From: Nemertoderma westbladi | Lineage: Eukaryota; Xenacoelomorpha; Nemertodermatida; Nemertodermatidae | NCBI GenBank assembly: GCA_032718475.1 | Contig: JAUCBJ010008024.1 | Location: 1 to 28,927 of the forward strand | Length of the DNA stretch: 28,927 nt | Direction: 5' to 3' | Shown here: positions 1 through 9,600 of the stretch, in pieces | Numbering within the stretch: the first letter of the stretch is position 1 | Layout of the letters: every line of letters begins with the position of its first letter | Program-made: the position numbers and the translations under genes | The notes under the pieces: model-generated | Told to the model about the DNA's origin: nothing | Databases searched by the model: none | Seen by the model: only the letters and a program-made list of their open reading frames with translations

Positions 1-774
1 AAATACAGACAATTGTCCGTCATGTCCGTCAAAACGATAGATTCGCTAAAAGCTCTGAAGAATCTTATTTTTTTGGCATTACGCGTCCCCCCTCGAAAAA
101 TCGAGAAAATCGTACGGCTGGAAATAGGTCGAATGGGGGGGGAACACCGTTTTCGCAGTAACTACGCGTCCAGTATGTAGACTGCGTCCTTTAGAGGGGC
201 GGCGAATTCACCTCACTCGACGCCGCCCTTACTGAATGTTTTTAAAAAATGTTTCTTCCCACCTAGCTGATTGCGTCCACTAGCTCCGGGCTATTAGCAG
301 TCAATCAGCTTCAGTCATCATTTATAAATATTGATTTAATTATGAAAGTGTATTGCAATTTCATATTTGTTAGATTGGAGAAATAAATATAGTGATAATG
401 ATAATGATAGGCCAAGTGATAAATATAACCGTATGTCGCAGGCCAAACAATACTGGTAGTCCTAAATAATAGTAGGCCTAAATAGCGAAATATCACCGAA
501 AATAAATTAAATTGTATCAGCCAAATACCGTAAGCAGCCTAACACCAAGAAGCTACTCAAACCAAACCAGTATATCGTTAGAAAAACAGTCCAGTTCCAA
601 ACACCAGAGAGCCAGTCAACATAACCAGTTTATCAATTAGCAGTCTATCTCCAGGCCGGACTCACTGAAGAATTGCAGTCAGTCAGTGCTCCAGAGAATA
701 CAGTAATAATGCCAGAATTCAAACACACTGCGCCAGATTAGTATGGCTAATATGATTTGTAACATCTCCATTTT

Positions 775-1090
775 TATTTACACCGGTTTTTTGGTGTTTG
801 TAATTAGACTGGAATTCATAACTAATTTAGAAATTTCAAACTTGTTTTTTTTAATATCTAAATGTTTTAAATGATTTTTTGAACCTGTTTTTGTGAAATA
901 GGGGTTATTTGGGATTCTGGTTTCGATGGAATATGTAGGAGTTGCACCAGGCGGGTTTATGAGGGTCCTGAATCCGATGGAATCAATAAAAACAGCACTG
1001 GACATCTCAAACCTCTATTTTTTGATGATGGGTACGAAATTTGGTGCTAGCATCAGAATTTGCCATATTCGGCTGAAAAATACGAGTTGC
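775..1090 (+). repeat. Dispersed repeat, copy A
   Basis: This stretch shares an ordered set of phrases with a second stretch near 25786-25985. Both have TACACCGGTTTTTT, then a GTGTTTG..AATTAGA segment, then TTTGAACCTGTTTTTG-like text, then a GGTTTTTTGGGA-like stretch and a GGAATA sequence. The order is conserved but the sequence has drifted and carries indels. This is the pattern expected of an old interspersed element with no coding content. No termini or target duplications could be assigned. Confidence 0.5.
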
Positions 1091-1183
1091 AATGATCTGG
1101 TAAATTAGAAATGTATTCCATTAGAATCAGCGCCCCAAAAAAACTGAAAATGTGAATTTATAGCATCAAATTAATTAAGCTAA

Positions 1184-1210
1184 TAATTAATTAATTAATT
1201 AATTAATCAA
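1184..1210. repeat. AATT simple repeat
   Basis: Tandem AATT units form a short, almost perfect microsatellite that continues as looser AT-rich text on both sides. No function is suggested by its position. Confidence 0.85.
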
Positions 1211-1732
1211 TTTAATTAAAAATTTGTGTTCACCGGTATTATATATCAATAATAATGATAATTTTAATCATTTTAACCAAATCAATCTTTAACCGACGGA
1301 TTTCAAGTGGATCAGCCTTCAGATAATGTAGACAGACGCTCGTCATAAGTTAAATTCCTAAGGCCGGGTAGGTAACGCGTAAAATCTCTCTGGATCCGTT
1401 CTAATACACATATAAACTGAAATAAACAACTGAAATAAACTAAATTGAAAATTCGAATCCCAATGACCGAAAAACCTACGCATATTTATGAAACGGTACG
1501 TATTTGGAAGCTATACGGTATGTTCACTGTATGTAACGTGTATATCAGCGGATACCTAATTCATTGGATGAGGCCAAATTTAATAAATAAAGTTAATCCA
1601 TAGAGTATTGGCGAGTAGAATTCCAACAATTATTGGGACACTGGAGAGACATTATTCCGCTAACTCCCACTTTTCGAGGCACTTTTTACAGTAGCGGAAT
1701 ATACTCATACTCATATACATATACTATATATG

Positions 1733-2030
1733 GTCAGGTCAGGTATTCTAGGTCATTGGTCAAGAAAACTTGCCACCTACATGCAGCATAAAGGAGGTGC
1801 CACCTGTAGCTGCATAGACCCTCTTACTAGGGCAAATCTGGTCCTGTAACTAGGACCCCCTTCGTTCTGGGATAAGGACGCCGTTGGTCCTGGATTAAGA
1901 ACCCATATACTTGGCTGCAGGGGTATATGGCCGGGCCAGGCAGATGGTGATCTACCAATGGCTGGTCAGGAGTAGAGTGTTCTCATGTACACTCTGAGAG
2001 CATTTCATTGCGACATGCACTTGGCAGCAG
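1733..2030 (+). repeat. LINE-A 5' untranslated head, copy 1
   Basis: This stretch aligns almost continuously with 7647-7945, at roughly 90% identity by eye, including shared blocks such as AAAGGAGGTGCCACCTGTAG and CAGATGGTGATCTACCAATG. Here it leads directly into the endonuclease coding region, which makes it the 5' head of LINE-A. The match may extend left to about 1682 (TTTACAGT.GC), interrupted by a short TATA-rich insertion. Confidence 0.85.
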
Positions 2031-2160
2031 GGGTACAGGGCATGACCCAGCAGATGAGCTGCACAGCCAATGGTGGGTCATGTGCGCCAGAGTAGATATG
2101 GGTGATGAGCCTCATATCTGACTCCACATCGACACCCACCCTGTGGAATAGCAAACCAGG

Positions 2161-3450
2161 GTGTGGTATTTGCCCCGAGAGCTGACTCGGCAAAAAAGCA
2201 CCCCCAACCCCCACCATGTTCCACCCCGACCAATGAAGCCATTGGTGTATCTGAGGCAAGTCACTAGACTAGCCTCAGTAAACACCCTAACACTCGGGTC
2301 CCCAATTCGACAAGGTGAGCTGACTGCCTTGGCAGATAAGCTTTCTCTTATCACAGTGGGTGTTCAAGAGCACCGAATGCAGACTGGACAGACTGATGAG
2401 GTTCTGATTAAGGACAAGGGGGGCGGTTGGTGACTCACCCTCGCGTCAGCAGATGATAGTGGCAATGGTGGAATTGGTCTATTGATGAATCCAACTGCAC
2501 ATGCAGCATTGGACAAAATAGACCAAATCTCTAACCGCATCATCCGTTGCCACTTCTCATGTTCTGGAAGACTGGCTAAGAAGTTTCCTAAGGTGGCTCT
2601 GATTGTGTGCTACTCTCCAACTACTGTTGCCCCTGTAGAGGATGTGGAACATTTCTACCACAATCTACAAGCAGCTACTGATGGAGTGGATCAGCATGCA
2701 TTCTTAACATTCTTGGGGGACTTTAATGCAGGTCTGCATCAATCACCTACATCGCCCTGGGTCTATAGCAATAGTGTTAACCGAAATTCCGTCCATCTTC
2801 AGGATTTTATCTCTGTAAATGGATTATTTTCGGCTGGAACCCATTTCAAGAAGCGAACTGGAAAGCTGTGGACTCATAGTCCACCCAGTGGTCACAAGTC
2901 CCACATAGACCATATTCTGTTTCGTAGGAAATACAGGAGCTATATAAAAGACTGTAATGCATTTACACTTCGACCCTTCTCCAGTGATCACCACCTTATT
3001 GTGGCCAAGGTAAGACTTAGTCTGCATGCTAGCAGAACAACGAAATCTGCATTGCCGCGGCATGACTGGTCCTTTCTGTTGCAACAACCAAGTGTGAGAT
3101 CCAGCTTCACACTACAGCTGAGCAACAGGTATGAGGTTCTTGCCTCTGAGGTGGCAGATCACTGAGGGCTATACTGCCTTCACAGAAGCAGTTAAGTTGG
3201 CAGCTGCAGAAACAGTTCCTGTATACCCTCGCAACAGGAAAATGGCCCCCTGGACTGACAACAAAATTCAGAAGTGCCGAAATGACCTCTATAAGGAGCA
3301 GAAAGAATCCCGACTCAAACAGACTACAGCGGCCAATAATGCAGTTAAGGCTGCATCTAGGTCCCTGAACAGGCAGTAATCTGTTAATTTACAGGAGCTA
3401 ATAAACCAACAGGTTGATGCCATCAATGATGCTGACGACAGCAGGCAATC
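2161..3450 (+). pseudogene. LINE-A endonuclease region (broken)
   Basis: The frame opening at 2161 reads RLASVNTLTLGS and VGVQEHRM, typical of the N-terminal part of an APE-like LINE endonuclease. It is cut by TGA at 2431-2433 and resumes in the same frame through 3165. There the motifs GDFNAG (about 2716) and SDHHLIVAK (about 2983) mark the metal-binding and catalytic core of the exonuclease-endonuclease-phosphatase fold. Near 3160 the reading passes to the next frame (to about 3379, with a further TAA stop) and continues as a charged linker up to an apparent deletion near 3455. In an active element this domain nicks the target DNA. With these breaks it is certainly not functional. Confidence 0.85.
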
Positions 3451-3454
3451 ATCC

Positions 3455-4811
3455 CAGGCATGGAAATCGAACTCACGGTTTGGTGCCAGTTCCCAAGAAG
3501 GGCAACCTAACACTCTATGGTTCTTTTCGGGGAATCTCATTGATCTCGATTGCTGCAAAGCTATACAACGGAATTCTTTTAAATCGCATCAGGGATCCCA
3601 TTGAGAGACTGCTCCGTGGAAATCAGAATGGGTTCCGTAAAGGTCGTGGGACCATGGAGCCCATTTTGGCACTTAGAAGGATAATTGAAGAGTTATCCAA
3701 AAAGAAAGACAGGTATCTGGCTGTTATCTTTGTTGACTTCTTCAAGGCCTTTGAATCAGTCTCTCGCTCACATATGTTCAGCATACTTTCATTATATGGG
3801 ATTCCTGGTGAAATTATTGCAGCAATCAGACCAGTATACGATGGTTCGACAACATTTGTGTCTACTGTTGATGGTGACACAGAACCATTTGAAGTGTTAT
3901 GGGGCGTCCTCCAGGGAGACACACTTGCACCATTGTTGTTCATAATTGTGGTTGACTATGTTCTACACATGTCCTTAGATCATCATAATGATGATGGGGT
4001 GATGATAACTAACTGACAAACAAATACCTAACTAACTAACTAACAAATACCTAACTGATCTAGACTTTGCTGATGACTTAGGAGTACTCTCAGAATCACC
4101 AGAGGGAGGCCAACGGCTCCTCGGCTCATTAGAACATGCTGCTTCTATTGTTGGTCTTTTTATTAACTCCAGAAAGACCAAAATTTTGACAGTTAACTTT
4201 GAAAGTCCTCAGCAAGTCTCTGCTCGGATGGGCATGACTTCTGTTACCTGGGATCATGGATCCGGCAGTCAGGTGAGGACCTTCGAATACGTAAGGGAAA
4301 GGCATGGGCAGCCTTGAATAGGCTTTCCAGAATTTGGAAGTCACCAAGAATTAATCGGAAACTTAAGGTCCGATTATTTAGAGCAGCATTAGTTCCAGTA
4401 CTCCTCTATGGGAGTCCATGCTGGGCTCTAACTGCTGAGGACACCAAATCTCTGGATGGTACATTCACAAGAATGCTACGCCGTGTTCATTGTGTCAAGT
4501 ACAATGCACACATCTCCAACCAGACACTGTATAACATTGGAGGTGTCTCATTGGTTCCCCCAAGCTTAACACTAGAACAAAATCACCTCCGCTTTGCAGA
4601 ACATTGCTTTCGCCGTGAGGACCAGCCAGTGCATAATCTTGTACTTTGGCAGCGTCATAGAGTGAATAAGCATGGTGGACAGCCCATGACTTTCTTGAGA
4701 CGCATCTTAAAGGACACTGGTCTTGAAGATGCGGATGATCTAGCAAATGTCATTGGTGATAGGGAGTTGTGGCGGTGCAATTTTGTCGACAAGCTGGCAC
4801 AGCATTCTTAA
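3455..4811 (+). pseudogene. LINE-A reverse transcriptase and C-terminus (broken)
   Basis: From about 3470 one frame runs to 4016 with reverse-transcriptase hallmarks: QNGFRKGRGT, FVDFFKAFES (motif A, one aspartate visible) and GVLQGDTLAPLLF (motif B). An AACT-type repeat then breaks the frame. The catalytic FADD motif reappears in another frame near 4063-4077, followed by a typical SRKTK segment. A further frame change near 4245 leads into the C-terminal part ending with the stop at 4811, including VLLYGSPCWALTAED and a cysteine/histidine-containing tail. Domain order is normal for a LINE, but three frames are used. This is a dead copy. Confidence 0.85.
4007..4058 (+). repeat. AACT/ACAAATACCT tandem repeat inside LINE-A
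   Basis: Units of AACT alternate with ACAAATACCT and create several stop codons between reverse-transcriptase motif B and the FADD motif. It is probably a small expansion inside the old element. Confidence 0.75.
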
Positions 4812-4860
4812 AAATGCAGCTGCAATGCAGCATGCCGATCCTAGTAGTAGTAGTTTCTAT

Positions 4861-5104
4861 ATCACTTTGCAGTTGTTTAAAGTCAGTTGCAGGTGATCGA
4901 CTGCATACATCTTAATATTGGTTTTGGGGAAACACTTTGTACTGTAGATCATAAGTATTATTAATTAAGTCTGGAAATATTGCACTGAATGAATATTAAC
5001 GGACTACTTCTTATAAATATGAACCTTATCCTTGGGGTATTGTAAAGTTGACTTTCATCTTTAAAAAAAATTCTGCCACCACCATGCAATCCACAATTGG
5101 GTTG
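4861..5104. other. Non-coding spacer after LINE-A
   Basis: AT-rich sequence with no supported gene. Part of it may be LINE-A 3' untranslated sequence, since the 3' end of that element is not defined. Confidence 0.4.
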
Positions 5105-5255
5105 CTGTGATGCAGCATGGTTGGATATGTGCATTTTTGTACTTGACACAATGAACCCGGTGTAGCATTCTTGTATAAGTGCCATCCAAAGATTTGGCGT
5201 CGTCAGCTGTTGGAGCCCATCATGGACTCCCATATGGGAACTAGGACTAGTATTT
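5105..5255 (-). mobile_element. Inverted LINE-A C-terminal fragment
   Basis: Read on the minus strand, this segment matches the C-terminal coding region of LINE-A (about 4390-4525). Shared text includes TATGGGAGTCCATG, CAAATCT.TGGATGG, AAGAATGCTAC and TTCATTGTGTCAAGTACAA. The fragment lies tail-to-tail with LINE-A about 300 bp away. It is either a separate 5'-truncated insertion of the same family or an inverted duplication piece. It is far too short and diverged to encode a domain. Confidence 0.75.
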
Positions 5256-5616
5256 CTAAGTCATCATCAAACTCTAGATCAGTGTTTGGCCGGATTTAAT
5301 TGGCTTATCTGTAAAGTGATAATTGAATGGGTGAATAGTTCCGCTGCTCTTTTAAGGAGCAGTGAACGATAATTAAATTGCACCAATAATAATGTCACTA
5401 ACATCATTTGATGATAGCCTATAGCGTGTTGCAACCGTGAAACAAATTAATATTGTCGAGATATTTTTGGGAAATCTGGGCGCTCTCTAAACAGGTGTAA
5501 GTTATAATTTGGTTTGGTAAATGAATAGTCTCAGTAGCGCTCCTGTATGGGTTATATTCTTCTAAAAAAATTCATTAATGCCATTATGTTCACAAAAAGG
5601 CCCCAACATGGAAGTT
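5256..5616. other. Non-coding spacer
   Basis: I see no gene or recognisable element here, only AT-rich sequence. Confidence 0.4.
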
Positions 5617-5673
5617 TAAAAAATGTTAAACGAACGGATGAAGTGGTAGGCATTCACCAGCGGCAGCATAGTG

Positions 5674-5930
5674 TAAAGATGATAAAAAAATAAAGTATTG
5701 AGGGTCTTTAGCTGGTTATATTATATTAGATAAAGATACAATAGTAAACGTTTTCGACCTACCGGTCTGCATCAGACTATGTACTGGCAACTAACAGGAA
5801 AAGGTGGGGTCTATACATAGTACATAGTCTGATGCAGACCGGTAGGTCGAAAACGTTTACTATTGTATCTTTATCTAATATAATATAACCAGCTAAAGAC
5901 CCTCAATACTTTATTTTTTTATCATCTTTA
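5674..5930. repeat. Perfect 112-bp inverted repeat, 33-bp loop
   Basis: Positions 5674-5785 are the exact reverse complement of 5819-5930 over all 112 bases checked, separated by a 33-bp spacer (5786-5818). A 13-bp direct repeat (TAAAAAATGTTAA) lies at 5617-5629 and again at 5931-5943. The whole 5630-5930 block could therefore be one insertion with a target duplication. There is no coding content. Candidates are a foldback transposon, a twin-primed or self-primed retrocopy, or an assembly fold-back artefact. The flanking direct repeat argues mildly for insertion. Confidence 0.95.
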
Positions 5931-5943
5931 TAAAAAATGTTAA

Positions 5944-6662
5944 GAACCTTATTAACCAATCTTCCATCCCCACATTGTTTTATTATAACCCAAAACACAT
6001 GTCACTCTATTTTGAAATAATTCCCTGAGGAGATGGATATTTCTCTTTGCAGTTACGATCTTAGTATGTGAAGATTACCACGTTTTCACTAAAAATCCAG
6101 GTTACAGAAGATCTATATATGATCTATAACCAAAACAATAAGCGAATTAGTAATGTACAGATCATAAGATAGGAATAAGCTCTATAAAACACTTAATAAG
6201 GATAAATTTTAAAAACTTACAGATTCTACATATAAAATTTCAATAAAATTCATCCTCTAAATTTCTCTAATAAATTTCTGGCGTCTACTAGGGTACAACT
6301 GCCCCCCTCCCCAATATCAATTACCAGCAATTATTTCCTTAGACGCGGCTGGCTCGCTTCTAGGAAACCCCTGCGAATAATATTTATAGCAAACCAATTA
6401 TATATTATTAGTCAGATAAATAGCGAATTCAAGGAAACGATCGCAACAAATTCTATGTAATCTACATTCTCGATGCACACCAATAAATTGTTTTTGGAAG
6501 GCCGTTAGGGCTTATTTCTGTCAAAGTGTAAAGTCTGATTTCACCGGGAAATTAAAGAAATTTCACATAAATTCCACAAGGTTTCAAACCGAGAATAAAT
6601 TAGAATTATTGTCCTTTATTAATCACGTTGTTTATATTATTCCTATCGAACTATCCCAAACT
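5944..6662. other. Upstream region of the EGF/ShKT gene
   Basis: This AT-rich stretch precedes the signal-peptide exon and should hold the promoter and 5' untranslated region. I could not identify a convincing TATA box, initiator or splice acceptor for an upstream exon. No other gene is supported here. Confidence 0.4.
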
Positions 6663-6801
6663 ATGATTATCTTTCTTCTTCTAATCGTGAGCCCGACTAC
6701 TGTATTCGGTAGTTGGACTTCCTCATACTGGCCATCTTCCTATTGGGGCTCATATTGGAGCACGTATTGTTACTGGTGGTCTTCTTGCTCCAGTACTACA
6801 G
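6663..6801 (+). CDS. Exon 1: signal peptide and W/Y/S-rich segment of a secreted EGF/ShKT protein
   Basis: The ATG at 6663 opens MIIFLLLIVSPTTVFG, a good signal peptide with a hydrophobic core and a likely cut after Gly16. An earlier open frame reaches back to 6609 but lacks an ATG. After the signal comes a striking tryptophan-, tyrosine- and serine-rich stretch with repeated SYW/SSYW motifs and two cysteines, ending SCSSTTG. The exon ends at 6801 before GTAAGT (6802), leaving a phase-1 codon that joins exon 2. The product should enter the secretory pathway. Start choice and exon structure are inferred from the sequence, not from transcripts, so an upstream non-coding exon is possible. Confidence 0.75.
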
Positions 6802-7012
6802 GTAAGTTTATTATCAAACACTCTTTCGCTAATTAATTAATTATCATGAAATTAAATGAACCTTATAAAAAATCTACATTTAATTTCAATAATATATAAT
6901 TATTGATTTCAAAAATTATTTAAATAATTATAAAAATTCAGAATTTTATAAATTATTAATTGCTGTTTTTACATCATTTACATTCGGTTATATGATGTTA
7001 CTGTATTTATAG
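6802..7012 (+). other. Intron 1 of the EGF/ShKT gene
   Basis: A 211-bp AT-rich intron with GTAAGT at the donor and TTTATAG at the acceptor, phase 1. Nothing else is visible in it. Confidence 0.75.
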
Positions 7013-7129
7013 ATCCATGTTTGGATGTTGATTGTGGAGTAAATGCTCATTGCGATGCGTCTAGCGGATGGTGCGTATGTGATGACGATATCACGGTAAT
7101 GCTGGGAAATGGAAACTGTTTTGAAGATC
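7013..7129 (+). CDS. Exon 2: EGF-like domain
   Basis: This exon of 39 codons is flanked by AG (7011-7012) and GTAAGT (7130). Joined in phase 1 it encodes one EGF-like domain with six cysteines. Their spacing is C-x4-C-x5-C-x6-C-x-C-x12-C, which fits the family, including the CVC pair. Such domains are extracellular and usually mediate protein contacts. The D-x-D..C pattern that would suggest calcium binding is not clear. Both boundaries are phase 1, the classic symmetry of shuffled extracellular modules. The exon has no stop codon and a donor with a strong consensus, so confidence is high that it is a real exon. Confidence 0.85.
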
Positions 7130-7130
7130 G

Positions 7131-7439
7131 TAAGTACCTATATATTCCAGAGGATTTATTACTTTTTACAGTGTTCTAATCAAAACTGAAGATTGAAAGG
7201 CCCTTAGTCAGGCCTAAGGCCGTATACATACGGCACTATACATACATACCCCCTTACCCCCTATAAACATAACAAAAACCTGTAGTATATAATAAGTATA
7301 TAAATGCATGCATACACCCTCATAAAGGCGAGGTGATAATGAAAACATTATTGTAAAGTCGATTTAATTATATTTAATTGTAATAGATGCTGCATATAGA
7401 TTGATAATAGCGTAATAGATTGTAATAGATTGTAGACGG
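7131..7439. other. Non-coding intron sequence
   Basis: AT-rich, with a patch of CATACATAC-type simple sequence around 7220-7320. I see no gene or element. Confidence 0.4.
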
Positions 7440-7945
7440 TCTTAACGTTGTCTTGTTGGGGCTCGTTATGAGGTTTTGGGGGGTGAGGTTCGCCACATTG
7501 TGGCTTTAGTGCAATTGAGCTTGGGAGTGACCGTTGTTAGGGGTGTGTTCCTAAAGGCCATGATGCCCTGGGGAGTCCGGGCCTGGTGTGGGGCTCAATG
7601 TTGCATCGAGGATGAGTTTCTTCATCATCTTTACAGTGGCTTCAGGTTAGGTCAGGTATTCAAGGTCATTGATCAAGAATACTTGCCACCTCCATGCAGC
7701 ATAAAGGAGGTGCCACCTGTAGCTGCTTAGACCCTCATACTAGGGCAAATCTGGTCCTGTAACTAGGACCCCCTTCGTTCTTGGATAAGGACACCCTTGG
7801 TCCTGGATTAAGGACCCATATACTTGGCTGCAGGGGTATATGGCCTGGCCAGGCAGATGGTGATCTACCAATGGCTGGTCAGGAGTAGAGTGTTCTCATG
7901 TCCACTCGGAGAGCACTTCACTGCGACCTGCACGTGGCATCAGGT
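7440..7945 (+). mobile_element. Orphan LINE-A 5' fragment, copy 2
   Basis: Positions 7647-7945 match the LINE-A head at 1733-2030. The preceding 200 bp (GTGGCTTTAGTGCAATTGAG and so on) probably represents more 5' sequence that LINE-A itself lacks. The match stops abruptly near 7945, before any endonuclease coding sequence. Two modest open frames in it (7476-7730, 7824-8090) are probably incidental. LINE copies normally lose their 5' end, so a copy keeping only the 5' end is unusual. A deletion or a separate short element that borrowed this head could explain it. Confidence 0.75.
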
Positions 7946-8113
7946 ATTTTTAACCTCACGCAGATCAAAATTGTATTGGCTATCTAAAACTTTCGTCTTC
8001 ATACGACCTTTATTTTTCAAGATATGGATGTTTCATCATAATTGGTCAAATACGGTATCCATAATTTTCGTATTTCCATACCTTTGGTGAAAATGTGGCA
8101 ATTCAATGATATT

Positions 8114-8690
8114 CAGGTTTTTGAGGATGCTGGTTCCGATAACAGATCTCATTTTTCTTGAAAATAATTTCAAGTGCCATTTTGGGTGGTAAGGCCAAAA
8201 TTAAAAGTGCAAGAAGCCAGCACTTTTCATATTCCAAAAAGTATTATAAATTATATCTTAATTCTTTTCTATTTAGGTTTTAATAGACGCTGATTCTGAT
8301 AGAAGGCCTAATCTTTCATGAAAACTGTATTAAGTATCATTTTTTGGGGTGGCACAACTGTAAAAAGTGCAAGTATCTGCCAGAAATTTTCAAATTTCAA
8401 AAACTTAAACATATATATTTTATTTCAAATGTATTTTTTAGGTTTTAAAAGACACTGATTCTGGTGACATACCTTTTATTTTCGATGAAAATTGTTTGCC
8501 AAATTTTTTCGTTGGTGGCACCAATATGAAAAGTGCAAGTAGCCAGTAATTTTCATATTTAAATGTAAAAATTTGAATTTGTGGATTATATGGGTTTTTG
8601 AGAGTACTTAATTCATTATAAGTGATATCGAAGGTCAAACTCACATAAATTAATTGGGTCAAATTGGCCAAAGAGACATCCTGCAATCTT
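8114..8690. repeat. Degenerate tandem array, unit about 150-165 bp
   Basis: Four diverged units start near 8114, 8274, 8439 and 8591, each opening with AGGTTTT or GGGTTTT and an AGA/GAC..CTGATTCTG-like phrase. Units 1 to 3 also share AAAAGTGCAAG followed by GCCAG and TTTTCAT. The periods are about 160, 165 and 152 bp. No coding potential is seen. The minus-strand open frame across it is a by-product of the array. Confidence 0.75.
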
Positions 8691-8760
8691 AGTTTATCTG
8701 CTGTGTTGGGCGAGACACGTAGCCGGCGAGCCTACGGTTCATATAGGGCAAATGGGGCAT

Positions 8761-8799
8761 GTCCGTCTCTCTGTCCGTCTGTCCGTCTGTCTGTCTGGT
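8761..8799. repeat. TCTG/TCCG simple repeat
   Basis: A pyrimidine-rich GTCCGTCT/GTCTGTCT run follows an AGACACGTAGCCGGCGAGC phrase. A loosely similar CACGTAG..GGAGCC phrase lies at 22754-22775, just beyond the other end of LINE-B, so an older element may have flanked or hosted LINE-B. Confidence 0.8.
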
Positions 8800-9156
8800 A
8801 AATCTTTGAACGCGAATTTCTCGGCATCGTTGATTCGAAATTGAACCAAACTTAGTAGGTAAGTAGTAGAGGGAAAGTTTAGAAAATTTGTAAAGTTTGG
8901 TGAAAAATCATGCAGTCTGACGTCAGCTACGACCGATTATGTGGTTTTTAGAAAATGTTAAATTTCTCGGGAACACCTCATTTTCCAGAGCTGAAATTTT
9001 GGTTGCTGGTAGAGAATCATAACAAAAGTCTATCTTCTACGAAAGTGAAAAGTTAAGACATTTAATTGGGGATCGGCTAGAGACTCCGAAGTAATGACAT
9101 AGGCCTACCGGTACGGTACTGCTGTACTGTACAAGTACGAAATTGCAGAATAATAA
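8800..9156. other. Non-coding spacer, probably old repeat
   Basis: No gene is seen. The text resembles a worn interspersed repeat continuing from the TCTG run, but I could not identify a family. Confidence 0.35.
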
Positions 9157-9600
9157 TTAGACACCACCTAGCGGATTAATATATAATTGTATATCGATCG
9201 TATACATTTTATAGCATGGGGTATATAATATAATAAAAATAATAATAATTTCTTTAATGATCCTTATTATTCGTAAACAAGAAATGGTAAGAGTCATTTT
9301 TTGGATCATTTTCCCTATGTAATCTTTCCAATTTAGCTCGTTATCAATGTTCACTCCCAGATATTTTACTGATGGAGATTGTGGAATAGGTTCAGGGCAG
9401 CCTACATTTAATTTTATGGATGAGAAGTCAGCTCTATTTTCTGGGCTGATTTGCTTCGGAGATAAAAGGAGAAATTCCGTTTTGTCTGGGTTCAGTTTCA
9501 AATGAGAATCATTAAATATTTTTTGAATTTTCTGAACATTCGACTCTAACAATTTTGTAGCTTGTTCTGGATCTGAGTCAGCCACATAAATAACTGTATC
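9157..9600 (-). pseudogene. LINE-B downstream half (reverse transcriptase after YADD)
   Basis: The minus-strand frame begins IYVADSDPEQATK, the standard continuation of a LINE reverse transcriptase after its YADD motif. It goes on through KLNPDKTEFLLLSP and VKYLGVNID, which match the thumb region of Jockey/CR1-like LINEs. The reading then runs into ATT-rich repeats and ends at 9157. The normal C-terminal remainder is missing, so the 3' part was truncated or replaced by a simple tail. The preceding half of the same domain lies at 21906-22738, separated by the BEL-type insertion. Confidence 0.9.
9596..9600. repeat. Target-site duplication, left
   Basis: GTATC immediately precedes the TG of the left LTR and is repeated immediately after the right LTR at 21906-21910. 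Five-base duplications are usual for BEL/Pao integrases. Confidence 0.93.

Larger units (their letters stand above)
1..1680. other. Non-coding flank with scattered repeats
   Basis: I see no gene here. Short open frames on both strands lack domain-like composition and look like chance. The stretch is AT-rich, with a C/A-rich patch around 530-720, a dispersed repeat copy around 775-1110 and an AATT run near 1184-1210 (listed separately). A stretch rich in CG and G runs near 60-230 has no recognisable product. Confidence 0.5.
1682..4860 (+). mobile_element. LINE-A: decayed APE-type non-LTR retrotransposon
   Basis: The element reads 5' to 3' on the + strand: untranslated head (about 1682-2160), AP-endonuclease-like domain, reverse transcriptase, and a C-terminal region ending at 4811. 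A short 3' tail follows. An independent copy of the head lies at 7440-7945, which fixes it as part of a repeat family. The coding region has at least one in-frame stop (TGA at 2431-2433), a frame change near 3160, an internal deletion near 3455, a repeat expansion at 4007-4058 and another frame change near 4245. It therefore cannot encode a working protein. Exact ends and target duplications were not found. The GVLQGDTLAP reverse-transcriptase wording is one I associate with LINEs widespread in aquatic invertebrates; the clade is not assigned. Confidence 0.85.

Noticed and set aside
311-496. Minus-strand 61-codon frame
   Set aside because: It is Tyr/His-rich from AT-rich simple sequence (GATAAT repeats) and has no domain character.
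7476-8090. Two plus-strand open frames as genes
   Set aside because: They lie in the LINE-A 5' head fragment. The first frame is broken in the other copy, and neither has domain-like sequence.
8438-8686. Minus-strand frame in the tandem array
   Set aside because: It follows the array units and has no domain content, so it is explained by the repeat.
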